Positions 26,024 through 34,600 of a stretch of DNA of 64,000 nt are shown here, piece after piece; position 1 is the first letter of the stretch; the number at the start of each line of letters is the position of its first letter. The stretch covers positions 1,305,693 to 1,369,692 of the forward strand of contig NZ_SDHX01000001.1 in NCBI RefSeq assembly GCF_004118375.1, given 5' to 3'. The stretch is from Oleiharenicola lentus. Lineage in GTDB: Bacteria > Verrucomicrobiota > Verrucomicrobiia > Opitutales > Opitutaceae. The position numbers and the translations under genes were made by a program. A model generated the notes under the pieces. The model made no database searches. It was not told where the DNA came from and saw nothing but the letters and a program-made list of their open reading frames with translations.

Positions 26024-27258
26024 AAATTAACGCCCGACTCCGTCTCCTCCTGCTCGCCTGCCTCCTCGCGCCGGCGCTGCGCGCGGCCGAAACCCTCGCC
26101 ATCCTCGGCGACACGGTGCACACGCTCACGGGCGCGCCGCTGACAAACGGCGTCGTCCTGCTGCGCGACGGCAAGATCGAGGCGGTGGGCCCCGCCGCGA
26201 CGCTGCCGGTTCCCGCGGGCTACCGCGTGGTCCGCGCGGCGGTTGTCACGCCGGGCCTCATCGATGCCCACGGCACCGTCGGCCTGTCCGGGCTGCTCAA
26301 TCAGCCGCACGACCAGGACATGCTGGAGCGGTCCGCCGCCATCCAGCCCGAGTTGCGCGCCATCGACGCCTACAACGCCAAGGATCCCCTCGTCGCCTGG
26401 GTGCGATCCTTCGGCGTCACCACCGTCAACACGGGCCATGCCCCCCGCGCGCTGGTCTCCGGCCAGACCATGATCGTGAAGACCTTCGGCCGGACGACCG
26501 ACGAGGATGTGATCGTCCCTGCCGCCATGACCTCCGTCACGCTCGGCGCCGACGGCCTGGCGCAGGGCGACGGTGCCGGCCCGGGCGCACCCGGCAAGTC
26601 GCCCGGCAACCGCTCGAAGGCCATTGCCATGCTGCGCGCGGAACTCATCAAGACGCAGGAATACGCGCGCAAGCTCGCGGCCAAGGATGAGACCAAGCGT
26701 CCGGACCGTGACCTCAAGTATGAAACCCTGCTGCGCGCCCTCGACGGCAGCCAGCCGCTGCTCGTGACCGCCAACCGCCACCAGGACATCCTGTCGGCCC
26801 TGCGCGTCGCCCAGGAATTCAACCTCCGCATCATCCTTGATGGCTGCGCCGACGCCCTGCTGGTGCTCCCGGAAATCAAGGCCAGCGGCTTTCCCGTCAT
26901 TGTCCATCCCACGATGCAGCGCAGTTTCGGGGACATGGAAAACCTCAGCATGGAGACAGCCGCGAAGCTGCATGCCGCGGGCGTGCCGATCGCCCTGCAG
27001 AGCAGTTATGAGGCCTACGTGCCGAAAACCCGGGTTGTGCTCTTTGAGGCCGCCGAGGCCGCCGCCCAGGGGCTGGGCTTCGAGGCCGCGCTTGCGAGCA
27101 TCACGCGCGGTGCCGCCCGAATCCTCGGGATAGACAGCCGCACCGGTGCGCTGGCCGCAGGCCTCGATGCCGATTTGGCCCTCTTCGACGGCGATCCTTT
27201 CGAGTACACCACCCATTGCACCGGCACCATCATCGGCGGCCGGCTCTATGCCCCCTGA
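26020..27258 (+). CDS. amidohydrolase paralogue lacking metal-binding residues
   Basis: The 412-residue secreted protein (signal ending LRAAE) follows the amidohydrolase at a 4-bp overlap with an upstream GGGAGG site. The fold landmarks remain (PGLIDAHGTVGL, GVTTVNTGHAPRALVSGQTMIVKTFG, GAARILGIDSRTGALAAGLDADLALFDGDP). The N-terminal HxH is HGT, and the loop holding the catalytic Asp (GLHTDDGI in the first gene) reads ALQSSYEAY. The missing residues suggest an inactive partner or regulatory subunit, perhaps forming a heteromer with the first protein. Both end in the same TIM-barrel tail. Confidence 0.85.
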   Translation: MKINARLRLLLLACLLAPALRAAETLAILGDTVHTLTGAPLTNGVVLLRDGKIEAVGPAATLPVPAGYRVVRAAVVTPGLIDAHGTVGLSGLLNQPHDQDMLERSAAIQPELRAIDAYNAKDPLVAWVRSFGVTTVNTGHAPRALVSGQTMIVKTFGRTTDEDVIVPAAMTSVTLGADGLAQGDGAGPGAPGKSPGNRSKAIAMLRAELIKTQEYARKLAAKDETKRPDRDLKYETLLRALDGSQPLLVTANRHQDILSALRVAQEFNLRIILDGCADALLVLPEIKASGFPVIVHPTMQRSFGDMENLSMETAAKLHAAGVPIALQSSYEAYVPKTRVVLFEAAEAAAQGLGFEAALASITRGAARILGIDSRTGALAAGLDADLALFDGDPFEYTTHCTGTIIGGRLYAP

Positions 27259-27325
27259 TCCGGCCGCCCACCGGGCCGGTCGATTTCGCGCCCGCGGGGA
27301 AGCCAAAGACTTCTTTGGCTCGGCT

Positions 27326-27381
27326 TACCCCAAGCCCCAGGGCCTGACCCATCCGGTTGCCCTGACCCCGTCCGGTTGCCC
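27326..27381. repeat. dispersed repeat, B-type, double copy
   Basis: TACCCCAAGCCCCAGGGC followed by CTGACCCATCCGGTTGCC and directly by a second CCTGACCCCGTCCGGTTGCCC. This is the B element seen at 28.6-30.2 kb. The second unit is complete and the first has two changes. Confidence 0.7.
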
Positions 27382-27452
27382 TTCCGGTCGCCTGAAGTCT
27401 TACGATTGGCGTTCCGGCTGGTCAGGGACTGTGTGGCGGGTAGGGTGGTTGC

Positions 27453-27920
27453 ATGAATCGCAAGGAATTCCTCACGGGTGCGGGGGCGATGGCGGGCGTG
27501 GCGTTCCTGCCGGCGTCGCTACAGGCGGCCACCGCAGAGGAGGCGGAGGAGATTCGAGCCTTCGTGCGCGAGGTCTATCGGGTCTACTCTGTGACCATGG
27601 ACCCTGTCGCCTACCGGGCCTTGCTGGCCGAGGGCTACCTGCTGCTGGAACATGGCGAAATCATGACCGTCGATCAGGACGTCGCGGCCCTGCCCAAGCC
27701 CGAGAACGATTTCAAGCGGACCGATGGCTTTGAGTTTCACCAAGTGAAGGCGGCGGGGGACATGGCTTGGGCCGTCTACACGCTCCGGTCAGACATCTAT
27801 GACAGCAAGCGGGGTGCACGCCATCGCGACTACCTGGAGAGCATGGTGCTGCGTCGCTCCGGCAAGGGCTGGCAGGTGGCGCTCCTGCATTCGACGCGGA
27901 TCGAACCGGCGAGGAAGTAA
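27453..27920 (+). CDS. exported NTF2-like (SnoaL/DUF4440) protein
   Basis: The 155-residue protein has a Tat/Sec-like export signal (MNRKEFLTGAGAMAGVAFLPA). A compact alpha-beta body follows, with LLAEGYLLLEHGEIMTVDQDV, an FEFHQVKAAGDMAWAVYTL strand and the final SGKGWQVALLHSTRIE. This is the cone-shaped fold of SnoaL-like/DUF4440 proteins, which bind small ligands or hydrolyse them. Ligand and role are unknown. It stands between two repeat clusters. Confidence 0.75.
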   Translation: MNRKEFLTGAGAMAGVAFLPASLQAATAEEAEEIRAFVREVYRVYSVTMDPVAYRALLAEGYLLLEHGEIMTVDQDVAALPKPENDFKRTDGFEFHQVKAAGDMAWAVYTLRSDIYDSKRGARHRDYLESMVLRRSGKGWQVALLHSTRIEPARK

Positions 27921-27945
27921 GCGAAAGATAGAAAACGGAGCCATG

Positions 27946-28032
27946 GTGGCGGACCGGACGGTTGGATGCAGGCGCAGTGGCTGAACCGGCGGTCAGGCTG
28001 CTTTAGTCAAAAATCAAGACATGACGTCTTCA
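27946..28032. repeat. dispersed repeat, A-type
   Basis: GGCGGACCGGACGGTTGGATGCAGGCGCAGTGGCTGAACCGGCGGTC..., ending in CATGACGTCTTCAG. A close copy is at 29983-30056 and a decayed one at 21823. The CATGACGTCTTCAG end recurs at 30188, and its inverse at about 23830. Confidence 0.7.
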
Positions 28033-28152
28033 GATTGGTCTTATAGGTCGACGAATGAGAAAAGGTGAAAGGTAAGGCATGACCCCTTTGGCTCTTCCCG
28101 CGAATCCTCGAAATCCGTCCTCACCCGCATCCGCCAACTCCGGGAAACCGCC

Positions 28153-28476
28153 ATGGCCGATGCCCGTTACCGCCGGGAACGCGAGCTGAAGCAAAACGCC
28201 GGCAACCGCTTCCTGGACTCCTACCTCGCGCAAGAGCGCGAAGCGGCGACCCGGCTGGTGGAATCGCAGCCGGGCCCGGCCGTGACGTCGGGCGCGGCCT
28301 TCGACTTCCAGGGTCGCCTCAAGGGTTCCGGACAGGCGTCCCGCCGCCGCTGCGCCAGCTGCCTCGGCTCGGGCAAAGCAGGCTATGTCACCGGCAGCCG
28401 GTTTGAATCCACGGCGACCGGCCAGGAAGTCGCCGCACCGTCTTGCTCCGCCTGCAACGGCACCGGCTGGCGTTGA
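28153..28476 (+). CDS. DnaJ-type zinc-finger protein, possibly 5'-truncated
   Basis: The 107-residue product ends with two CxxCxGxG motifs, CASCLGSG and CSACNGTG, separated by 26 residues, as in the DnaJ cysteine-rich zinc centre (half of the usual four). The N-terminal half is basic and helical (RYRRERELKQNAGNRFLDSYLAQEREAA). The frame continues upstream of the ATG to 28069 with convincing coding-like residues (DPFGSSRESSKSVLTRIRQLRETA), but no start codon, and that sequence follows the repeat word GGCATGACCCC. The gene therefore seems to have been cut at its 5' end. The final 52 codons are duplicated downstream. Confidence 0.6.
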   Translation: MADARYRRERELKQNAGNRFLDSYLAQEREAATRLVESQPGPAVTSGAAFDFQGRLKGSGQASRRRCASCLGSGKAGYVTGSRFESTATGQEVAAPSCSACNGTGWR

Positions 28477-29009
28477 GCCGGGAGCTTGGTCGGAGCGCCA
28501 GCGGGAAAGCGGCTGAGTCGCACCGGAATTGCGGGGCCGCGGGCTTGTCGGCTTCGTCGAGATTCATGGCCTGACGTAGTCTGATCGGTCCCGGATCGAC
28601 CCTGATTTGCCGGACTCCGACAGTTTCAACCCCAAGCCCCAAGGCCTGACCCCGTCCGGTTGCCCAAGGGTTCCGGACAGGCGTCCCGCCGCCGCTGCGC
28701 CAGCTGCCTCGGCTCGGGCAAAGCAGGCTATGTCACCGGCAGCCGGTTTGAGTCCACGGCGACCGGCCAGGAAGTCGCCGCACCGTCTTGCTCCGCCTGC
28801 AACGGCACCGGCTGGCGTTGAGCCGGGAGCTTGGTCGGAGCGCCAGCGGGAAAGCGGCTGAGTCGCACCGGAATTGCGGGGCCGCGGGCTTGTCGGCTTC
28901 GTCGAGATTCATGGCCTGACGTAGTCTGATCGGTCCCGGATCGACCCTGATTTGCCGGACTCCGACAGTTTCAACCCCAAGCCCCAGGGCCTGACCCCGT
29001 CCGGTTGCC
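28320..29009. repeat. 345-bp tandem duplication (two copies)
   Basis: Bases 28320-28664 and 28665-29009 are near-identical direct repeats. The unit includes the last 52 codons of the zinc-finger gene, its 3' flank and a B-type dispersed repeat (28602-28665 and 28947-29010). Differences seen by eye are few (for example A/G at 28405/28750). Because 345 is divisible by three, the reading frame is unaltered between copies. The near-identity indicates a recent event. Confidence 0.9.
28666..28821 (+). pseudogene. duplicated 3' fragment of the zinc-finger gene
   Basis: This copy within the tandem duplication encodes KGSGQASRRRCASCLGSGKAGYV and CSACNGTGWR without a start codon; it is preceded directly by a B-type repeat. 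It encodes both CxxCxGxG motifs in the original frame but is unlikely to be translated. Confidence 0.75.
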
Positions 29010-29010
29010 T

Positions 29011-29189
29011 CCAAGCCCCAAGGCCTGACCCCGTCCGGTTGCCCCACAATTCTCGAACGTCCTCTTGATTCAGCCGCACGACCCGGCGCCGAGGTAAAGC
29101 ATGACCCCGTCCGGTTGCCCTCCCGGCTTCAGGCGGACTCCCCAGGTTTTATCTCCGGTCCACTGTCCGTCAAATCAGGGCAACCCTAG
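29011..29189. repeat. cluster of B- and C-type dispersed repeats
   Basis: The cluster holds a partial B element at 29011-29043 (CCAAGCCCCAAGGCCTGACCCCGTCCGGTTGCC), another B core at 29101-29120 (ATGACCCCGTCCGGTTGCCC), and a C element at 29161-29189 (CACTGTCCGTCAAATCAGGGCAACCCTAG). No gene is present; the following DUF6624 gene ends at 29228 on the other strand. Confidence 0.7.
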
Positions 29190-29227
29190 CACGCTCACTT
29201 CCGGCCACCCTGACGTCCTCCGATTGG

Positions 29228-29923
29228 CTACGGGCTTTGCGGTTTGGGCGGGCGGCGGACAGCGGTGGAGAGCTTGGCGATCAAGTCGGGGAGGCGGGCT
29301 TTGTAGGCGGCAAGATCCCAGGTGAGATCCCAGCGCTTCAGGTAATCGGCCATGGGTGGCAGGCCCACGGCGGCGCGACGTTCGTCCACGTGGTCGGGAT
29401 CGATCATCGCTTGGACATAGAGGGCACCGCCGCCGTCGGAGCGCAGCTGGCTGCCGTAGATCTGCGGGCGGCCCTCGTGCAGTTCGATGCGGTCTTCGAG
29501 CAGAGCGAGCGAGGAACCGCGGGCCTTGCCGGCTTTCACGGCCTCGCGCATGGCGGGCAGGTATTTCTTTTGGGTCGGCAGGTTGCTGTGCTGGATGACG
29601 AGGAAGAAAGCGCCGCTGGCGTCGGGACCGACATCGTCGGGACCGAGCCAGCCGTGCTGGGCGAGGATGGCTTCGAGTTTCGGAAGATTGGCGGCGTCTG
29701 CCTCCTGCATGTTCCGGGTCAGCGTGCGCATCTCGGCATCGGGGACCGGATGGATGCGGGCGAGTTCGTTGTAAGCCTCGCGGTATTTCTGGTCCGACTC
29801 CACGATCGCCAGCAGTTCGGTGCGGACGGCGGCGAACTCCGGGCGGCCTACAGTGCGGTCGGCTGGTGATTGTTCAGCAGCCGCGCCTGTAGCCAGCAAC
29901 AGGAGGACTAGAATGACGCGCAT
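29228..29923 (-). CDS. DUF6624-type secreted protein
   Basis: The 231-residue protein has a signal peptide (MRVILVLLLLATGAAAEQ). The body carries the DUF6624 landmarks: an N-terminal helical pair with IHPVPDAEMRTLTRNMQEAD, ILAQHGWLGPDDVGPDASGAFFLVIQHS, LLEDRIELHEGRPQIYGSQL, and a C-terminal VDERRAAVGLPPMADYLKRW. Proteins of this type are found in soil bacteria without known activity. It is flanked by repeats on both sides. Confidence 0.8.
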   Translation of the reverse strand: MRVILVLLLLATGAAAEQSPADRTVGRPEFAAVRTELLAIVESDQKYREAYNELARIHPVPDAEMRTLTRNMQEADAANLPKLEAILAQHGWLGPDDVGPDASGAFFLVIQHSNLPTQKKYLPAMREAVKAGKARGSSLALLEDRIELHEGRPQIYGSQLRSDGGGALYVQAMIDPDHVDERRAAVGLPPMADYLKRWDLTWDLAAYKARLPDLIAKLSTAVRRPPKPQSP

Positions 29924-29982
29924 AAACCCGGTGGCCCGTGAGGGGAGGAAGACCGGAATCGGGCGCGCAGGCAATCCTGCGT

Positions 29983-30184
29983 TGGCGGGCCGGGCGGTTG
30001 GATGCAGGCGCGGTGGCTGAACCGGCGGTCGGCTGGTTCAGTTATGAGTCAAGACTTAGGGTCGGCCTGATTTGACGGACACCGACGGTATCAACCCCAA
30101 GCCCCAAGGCCTGACCCCGTCCGGTTGCCCTGCCCACTGTCCGTCAAATCAGGGCAACCCTAGCCTGACCCCGTCCGGTTGCCC
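29983..30184. repeat. composite dispersed repeat cluster (A, B, C, B)
   Basis: The A-type element is at 29983-30056 (GGCGGGCCGGGCGGTTGGATGCAGGCGCGGTGGCTGAACCGGCGGTC). A full B-type element with its prefix is at 30067-30130 (CTGATTTGACGGACACCGACGGTATCAACCCCAAGCCCCAAGGCCTGACCCCGTCCGGTTGCCC). A C-type element is at 30134-30163, and a B core is at 30165-30184. The CATGACGTCTTCAG word follows at 30188. This is the most complete array in the window. Confidence 0.75.
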
Positions 30185-30216
30185 TAACATGACGTCTTCA
30201 GTTCGGCCCCAGTTGA

Positions 30217-31476
30217 TCAAAGACTGCTGCCGTGGCATCGCTTGAATTTTATGCCGCTACCGCAAGGGCATGGATCATTGCGCGGTATTTTGCCAAACCT
30301 TTCAATAATCCGCTTGCGCTCTAGCTCCGCCGAATGCGCAGCGATCTTGTTGTCGACCTTATCGGCTAGTTGCTGATCCAGAAAAACGGAAGGATGCCAA
30401 TCATCTAGGAACGAATTGAGTAAGAAGCTCGCCGTTTTTGAGAGTAGGCTGCCTCCGAGCGAATCACTGATCTTCAAGGCGCTTGGCACAATCCAACGCA
30501 CTGCTTTCTCTGAGAATCCCGCTTTGATTCTCGGTTCGAGAAGCTTCTTTTGCACAATATCTTTGTCGTAGTGAGAGCTCGCGATCCACTGTCGAAACAT
30601 AATCCCATCAAGGCCGTCGCGGATCTCCAATACGTCTCGCATGGTTATAATCTTGGAGAGATACAGAGTTCCAAGATCTGGGATGCTCTTGCCGAGCAAG
30701 ATATCCTGAAACACTTCAATCGAACTCAGTGTGCCTTGAGACGAAAGGGAGGGCGGAATCTTTGTTTTGAGAACGGAACGGCAACCGGCTTCGATATTAA
30801 CTGCGGCCGCTTTTAATCGGCGCGTCAAAATGAGATGAGAGTTTACTTCGAGGACGCGTAGAACCTTGAAGACATCTTCGGGAAGAATAGAACTGGTGTT
30901 CAGTGACTTCAGTCCTAGGAGGCTACGCACGTTTCCGTTGTTCAGGTCATACTCAAATTCCGCGTGCACCAGTTTGCCAAGTTCTTCGAGATTTGAGACA
31001 TCAATGGTGTGTCGCTCTAGTTCGGTTTGAATCAACTTCAGTCTGAAATGATCGGTGCCGAGAATTTGCGGCAACCTTTGTTCGAAACGGCCGGGCATCC
31101 TTTCGGTGGGAGGAACCTTATTGCGAGGAACGTCTGCCATCGTAGTGACCTCATATGCTTTAAAGTTCTTCCTAAGGGCGGGGGTGAAGCCGCCATCATC
31201 TGCGATCTCAAGCATTCCAGTTTCAAATAGGAGGAGACAATCATCTGCCCCGATAATCTTAAGAAGCTCCAAGAAGCTAAGTTGGGTTACGATTATCGAA
31301 TCGTGTAATATAAGCGCAGACAACAGATCCCGAATCACGCGTTGTCGGTATTCGTATGCGTCCTCCGAGACATGGATGCCTTTCACTATCTCAACATCAG
31401 AGAGACTGTCTTGGGACCTCGCAGCGATTCGCTGATGAGGATGCAGGAAATTGGCTAGATATACTTTCTGCTTCAT
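30217..31476 (-). CDS. SEC-C motif protein of unknown function, atypical base composition
   Basis: The 419-residue protein (start ATG 31476 after an AGGAAGAAG site) ends with a SEC-C zinc motif, RNDPCPCGSGIKFKRCHG, as at the C-terminus of SecA and YecA. The remaining 390 residues show mixed helices and strands with hydrophobic stretches such as DSIIVTQLSFLELLKIIGADDC, but I recognise no domain. The DNA is near 47% GC by inspection, far below its neighbours (over 62%), and uses AT-rich codons. The gene sits alone between the repeat array and nrdA. This suggests horizontal acquisition; an accessory role such as defence is possible but not shown. Confidence 0.75.
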   Translation of the reverse strand: MKQKVYLANFLHPHQRIAARSQDSLSDVEIVKGIHVSEDAYEYRQRVIRDLLSALILHDSIIVTQLSFLELLKIIGADDCLLLFETGMLEIADDGGFTPALRKNFKAYEVTTMADVPRNKVPPTERMPGRFEQRLPQILGTDHFRLKLIQTELERHTIDVSNLEELGKLVHAEFEYDLNNGNVRSLLGLKSLNTSSILPEDVFKVLRVLEVNSHLILTRRLKAAAVNIEAGCRSVLKTKIPPSLSSQGTLSSIEVFQDILLGKSIPDLGTLYLSKIITMRDVLEIRDGLDGIMFRQWIASSHYDKDIVQKKLLEPRIKAGFSEKAVRWIVPSALKISDSLGGSLLSKTASFLLNSFLDDWHPSVFLDQQLADKVDNKIAAHSAELERKRIIERFGKIPRNDPCPCGSGIKFKRCHGSSL

Positions 31477-31541
31477 TGATTCGGCTTCTTCCTGAAAATC
31501 CAACTCAAAGAGTGCGGGATAATGGCATAGTGGAGCAATTG

Positions 31542-31573
31542 AAAGGCCGCGGTGACTTTCGTCGACCGCGGCC
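31542..31573 (-). terminator. probable intrinsic terminator downstream of nrdA
   Basis: On the minus strand GGCCGCGGT and ACCGCGGCC form a perfect 9-bp stem with an 11-nt loop, followed by TTTCAATTG, a short T-rich run. The hairpin is 75 bp beyond the nrdA stop. Confidence 0.6.
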
Positions 31574-31647
31574 CGGAAGTTTAGGAAGTGTGGTTGGGAT
31601 GCATTATCCGCCTTCGCATAATGCTACGGCGCGATGACGCTTTCGCG

Positions 31648-34600
31648 TCACTGGCAGGCTTCGCATTCCTCGCCGTTCTTCATGGCTTCGATCGAGCACA
31701 CGCGCTTCTCCTCAGCGGTATAGGTCTTCTTCGGCGCGGGTGAGGAAGCGGTCGGTGCGGAGACCGACCCTCCAGGGGCGACGGTGGCCGAGGCACTGGC
31801 GACGGCGAAGGGGGCGGCGGTGGCGGTCGCGGCCCGTTCGACGTTGCTCAGGGCGGTCGCCGCGGCGGTGTCGCGGGCGGCGGTGTCGGCCTTGGATTCG
31901 CCGGCGATGCCGCGGACTTCCTTCTTCACCGTGACCGTGGCTTTCTCGATGTTCGAGGCGCCGAGGGTGCGGAGGTAGTAGGTCGTCTTGAGGCCGCCGT
32001 GCCAGGCGGAGCGATACATGTGCGAGAGGGTCTTCAGGTCGGGCGTCTTGAGCCAGAGGTTCACCGACTGCGCCTGATCAATCCACTTCTGGCGGCGGGC
32101 GGCGGCGTCGATCACCCACTTGAACTCGACGTCGAAGGCGGTGAGGTAGCGGGCCTTGAGGTCGGCGGGGATGGCCTCGATGTCCTTCAGCTCGCCGTCG
32201 AAATACTTGAGGGCGTCGATCATCTCCTGGTTCCAGAGGCCGCGGGCCTTGAGGTCCTTCACGAGGAAGGGATTCAGCACCACGAACTCGCCCGAGAGGT
32301 TCGATTTCACATACAGGTTCTTGTAGGTGGGCTCGATGCAGGGGGAGGTGTTGGTGATGTTGGAGATCGTGGCCGTGGGGGCGATGGCGAGAACGTTGGA
32401 GTTTCTCATGCCCTGCTTGGCGATCTTCTTGCGGAGGGGCTCCCAGTTCATGCGGCCGCCGCGGGGGACCTGGATGGGCAGGCCACGCTCCTGCTCGAGG
32501 AGGTCCACGGTGTCGGGGGGCAGGAGGCCGCGGTCCCACTTCGAGCCCTTGTAGGTCGAGTAGGTGCCGCGCTCGGCGGCGAGGTCGGAGGAGGCCTCGT
32601 AGGCGTAGAAGGCGATGGCCTCCATGAACTCGTCGTTGAACTCGACGGCCTCGGGCGAGGCGAAGGCGAGGCCCTTCAGGTAGAGGGCGTTGGCGAGGCC
32701 CATGACGCCCATGCCGATGGGGCGGTGGCGCAGGTTGGAGCGCTTGGCGGCCTCGGTGGGATAGTAATTGATGTCGATGACGTTATCGAGGGCGCGGATG
32801 GCGACACGGATGGTCTCGCGCAGCTTCTCGAGGTCGAGGTGGCCGTCGGGCTTGAGGTGGCTGTCGAGGATGACGGAGCCGAGGTTGCAGACGGCGGTCT
32901 CGTCGTTGGAGGTGTTGAGCGTGATCTCCGTGCAGAGGTTGGAGGAGTGGATGACGCCGACGTGGTCCTGCGGGGAGCGGACGTTGCAGGGATCCTTGAA
33001 GGTGATCCAGGGGTGGCCGGTCTCGAAGAGCATCGAGAGCATCTTCTTCCAGAGCTCGAGGGCCTCGATCTTGTGGCCCTGGATCTTGCCCTCCTCGGCG
33101 AGCTTCTCGTAGCGGAGGTAGGCCTCCTCGAACTTGCGGCCGTAGAGGTGGTGGAGGTCGGCGGTCTCGTTGGCGCGGAAGAGGGTCCAGTGGCCGCGCT
33201 GCTCCATGCGCTTCATGAACAGGTCGGGGATCCAGTTGGCCGTGTTCATGTCGTGGGTGCGGCGGCGGTCGTCACCCGTGTTGCGGCGGAGCTCGAGGAA
33301 CTCGAAGATGTCGTTGTGCCAGGACTCGAGGTAGGCGCAGCCGGAGCCCTTGCGCTTGCCGCCCTGGTTGACGGCGACGAGCTGGTCGTTGTGGAGCTTG
33401 AGGAAGGGGATGACGCCCTGGGACTCGCCGTTGGTGCCGGCGATGTGCGCGCCGGTGCCGCGGACGGAGGTCCAGGAGCCGCCGAGGCCGCCGGCCCACT
33501 TGGAGAGGTAGGCGTTGTCGGCGATGCCGCGCTGGAAGATGCCCTCGATGGTGTCGTCCACGTAGTAGAGGTAGCAGGACGAGAGCTGGCTGTGGAGGGT
33601 GCCGGCGTTGAAGAGGGTCGGGGTGGAGCTGCAGAAGCGGCGGCTCTTGTAGAGGTCGTAGAGGCGGATGGCCCAGTCCTCGCGGGACTTCTTCTTCTCA
33701 TCGAGGAAGAGGCCCATGGCGACGCGCATCCAGAAGAACTGGGGCGTCTCGATGCGGCGGGAGCGCTTGCCGGTCTTGTCGATGATCAGGTAGCGGTCGT
33801 AGAGGGTCTGGATGCCGAGGAAGTCGAACTCGAGGTCGGCGGACGGGTCGAGGGCGGCGGCGATCTTGGGAAGGTCGTATTCCTTGAGGCGCGGGGAGAG
33901 GCGCTTGATGTTCACGCCGTGCTCGATGTATTTGGCGAAGGCCTGCTGGTGGAAACGCTTCAGCGCGCCGATGCCGTCGCGGACGATGTCCCAGCCGAGG
34001 ACCTCCTCGTAGATGTAGGTGAGCTGGATGCGGCCGGCGAACTTGGCGAAGTCGGCGTCCTTCTCGATCAGGGTCTTGGCGTTGAGGACGATCGTGTTGT
34101 TGAGGTCGCCGAGGGCGATGTTGTCGAAGAGGGCGCGGCGAAGCTCGGTCTCGATCTCGTCGGAGGAGAGGCAGAGGTCGAGGCCGATGGAGGCGAACTC
34201 GATGCGCTTCTTGAGGTCCTCGCCGTTCCAGAAGAAGGTGGAGCCGTCTGGCTTGGTGACGACGACCATGGTGTTCTGCTGGGCGGGAGCGGCGGGCGCG
34301 AAGGTCTCGTCGGCGTTGCCGGAGGCGATGCGGGCGGCGGCGCGGTGGGCGCGGTAGAGGATGTAGTCCTCGGCGACCTTGTAGTGGCCGGACTTCATGA
34401 GTTCCTCCTGGACCATGTCCTGGACCTCCTCGATGTGGAGGAAGGCCTGCTTCACCTGGCGGGCGCGCTCGCTGATGGCGCGGGCGATGGCGGTGGCGGG
34501 GGCGGGATCCTTCTGGAGGGAGAGGAAGGCCTTGCGGATGGCGATCTCGATCTTGGCCTCGTTCCAGGGCACGACCTGGTTGTTGCGGCGGATGAGGCGG

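Noticed and set aside
27326-30184. CRISPR array
   Set aside because: Repeats are irregularly spaced, of three kinds and without uniform spacers; they are dispersed elements, not a CRISPR array.
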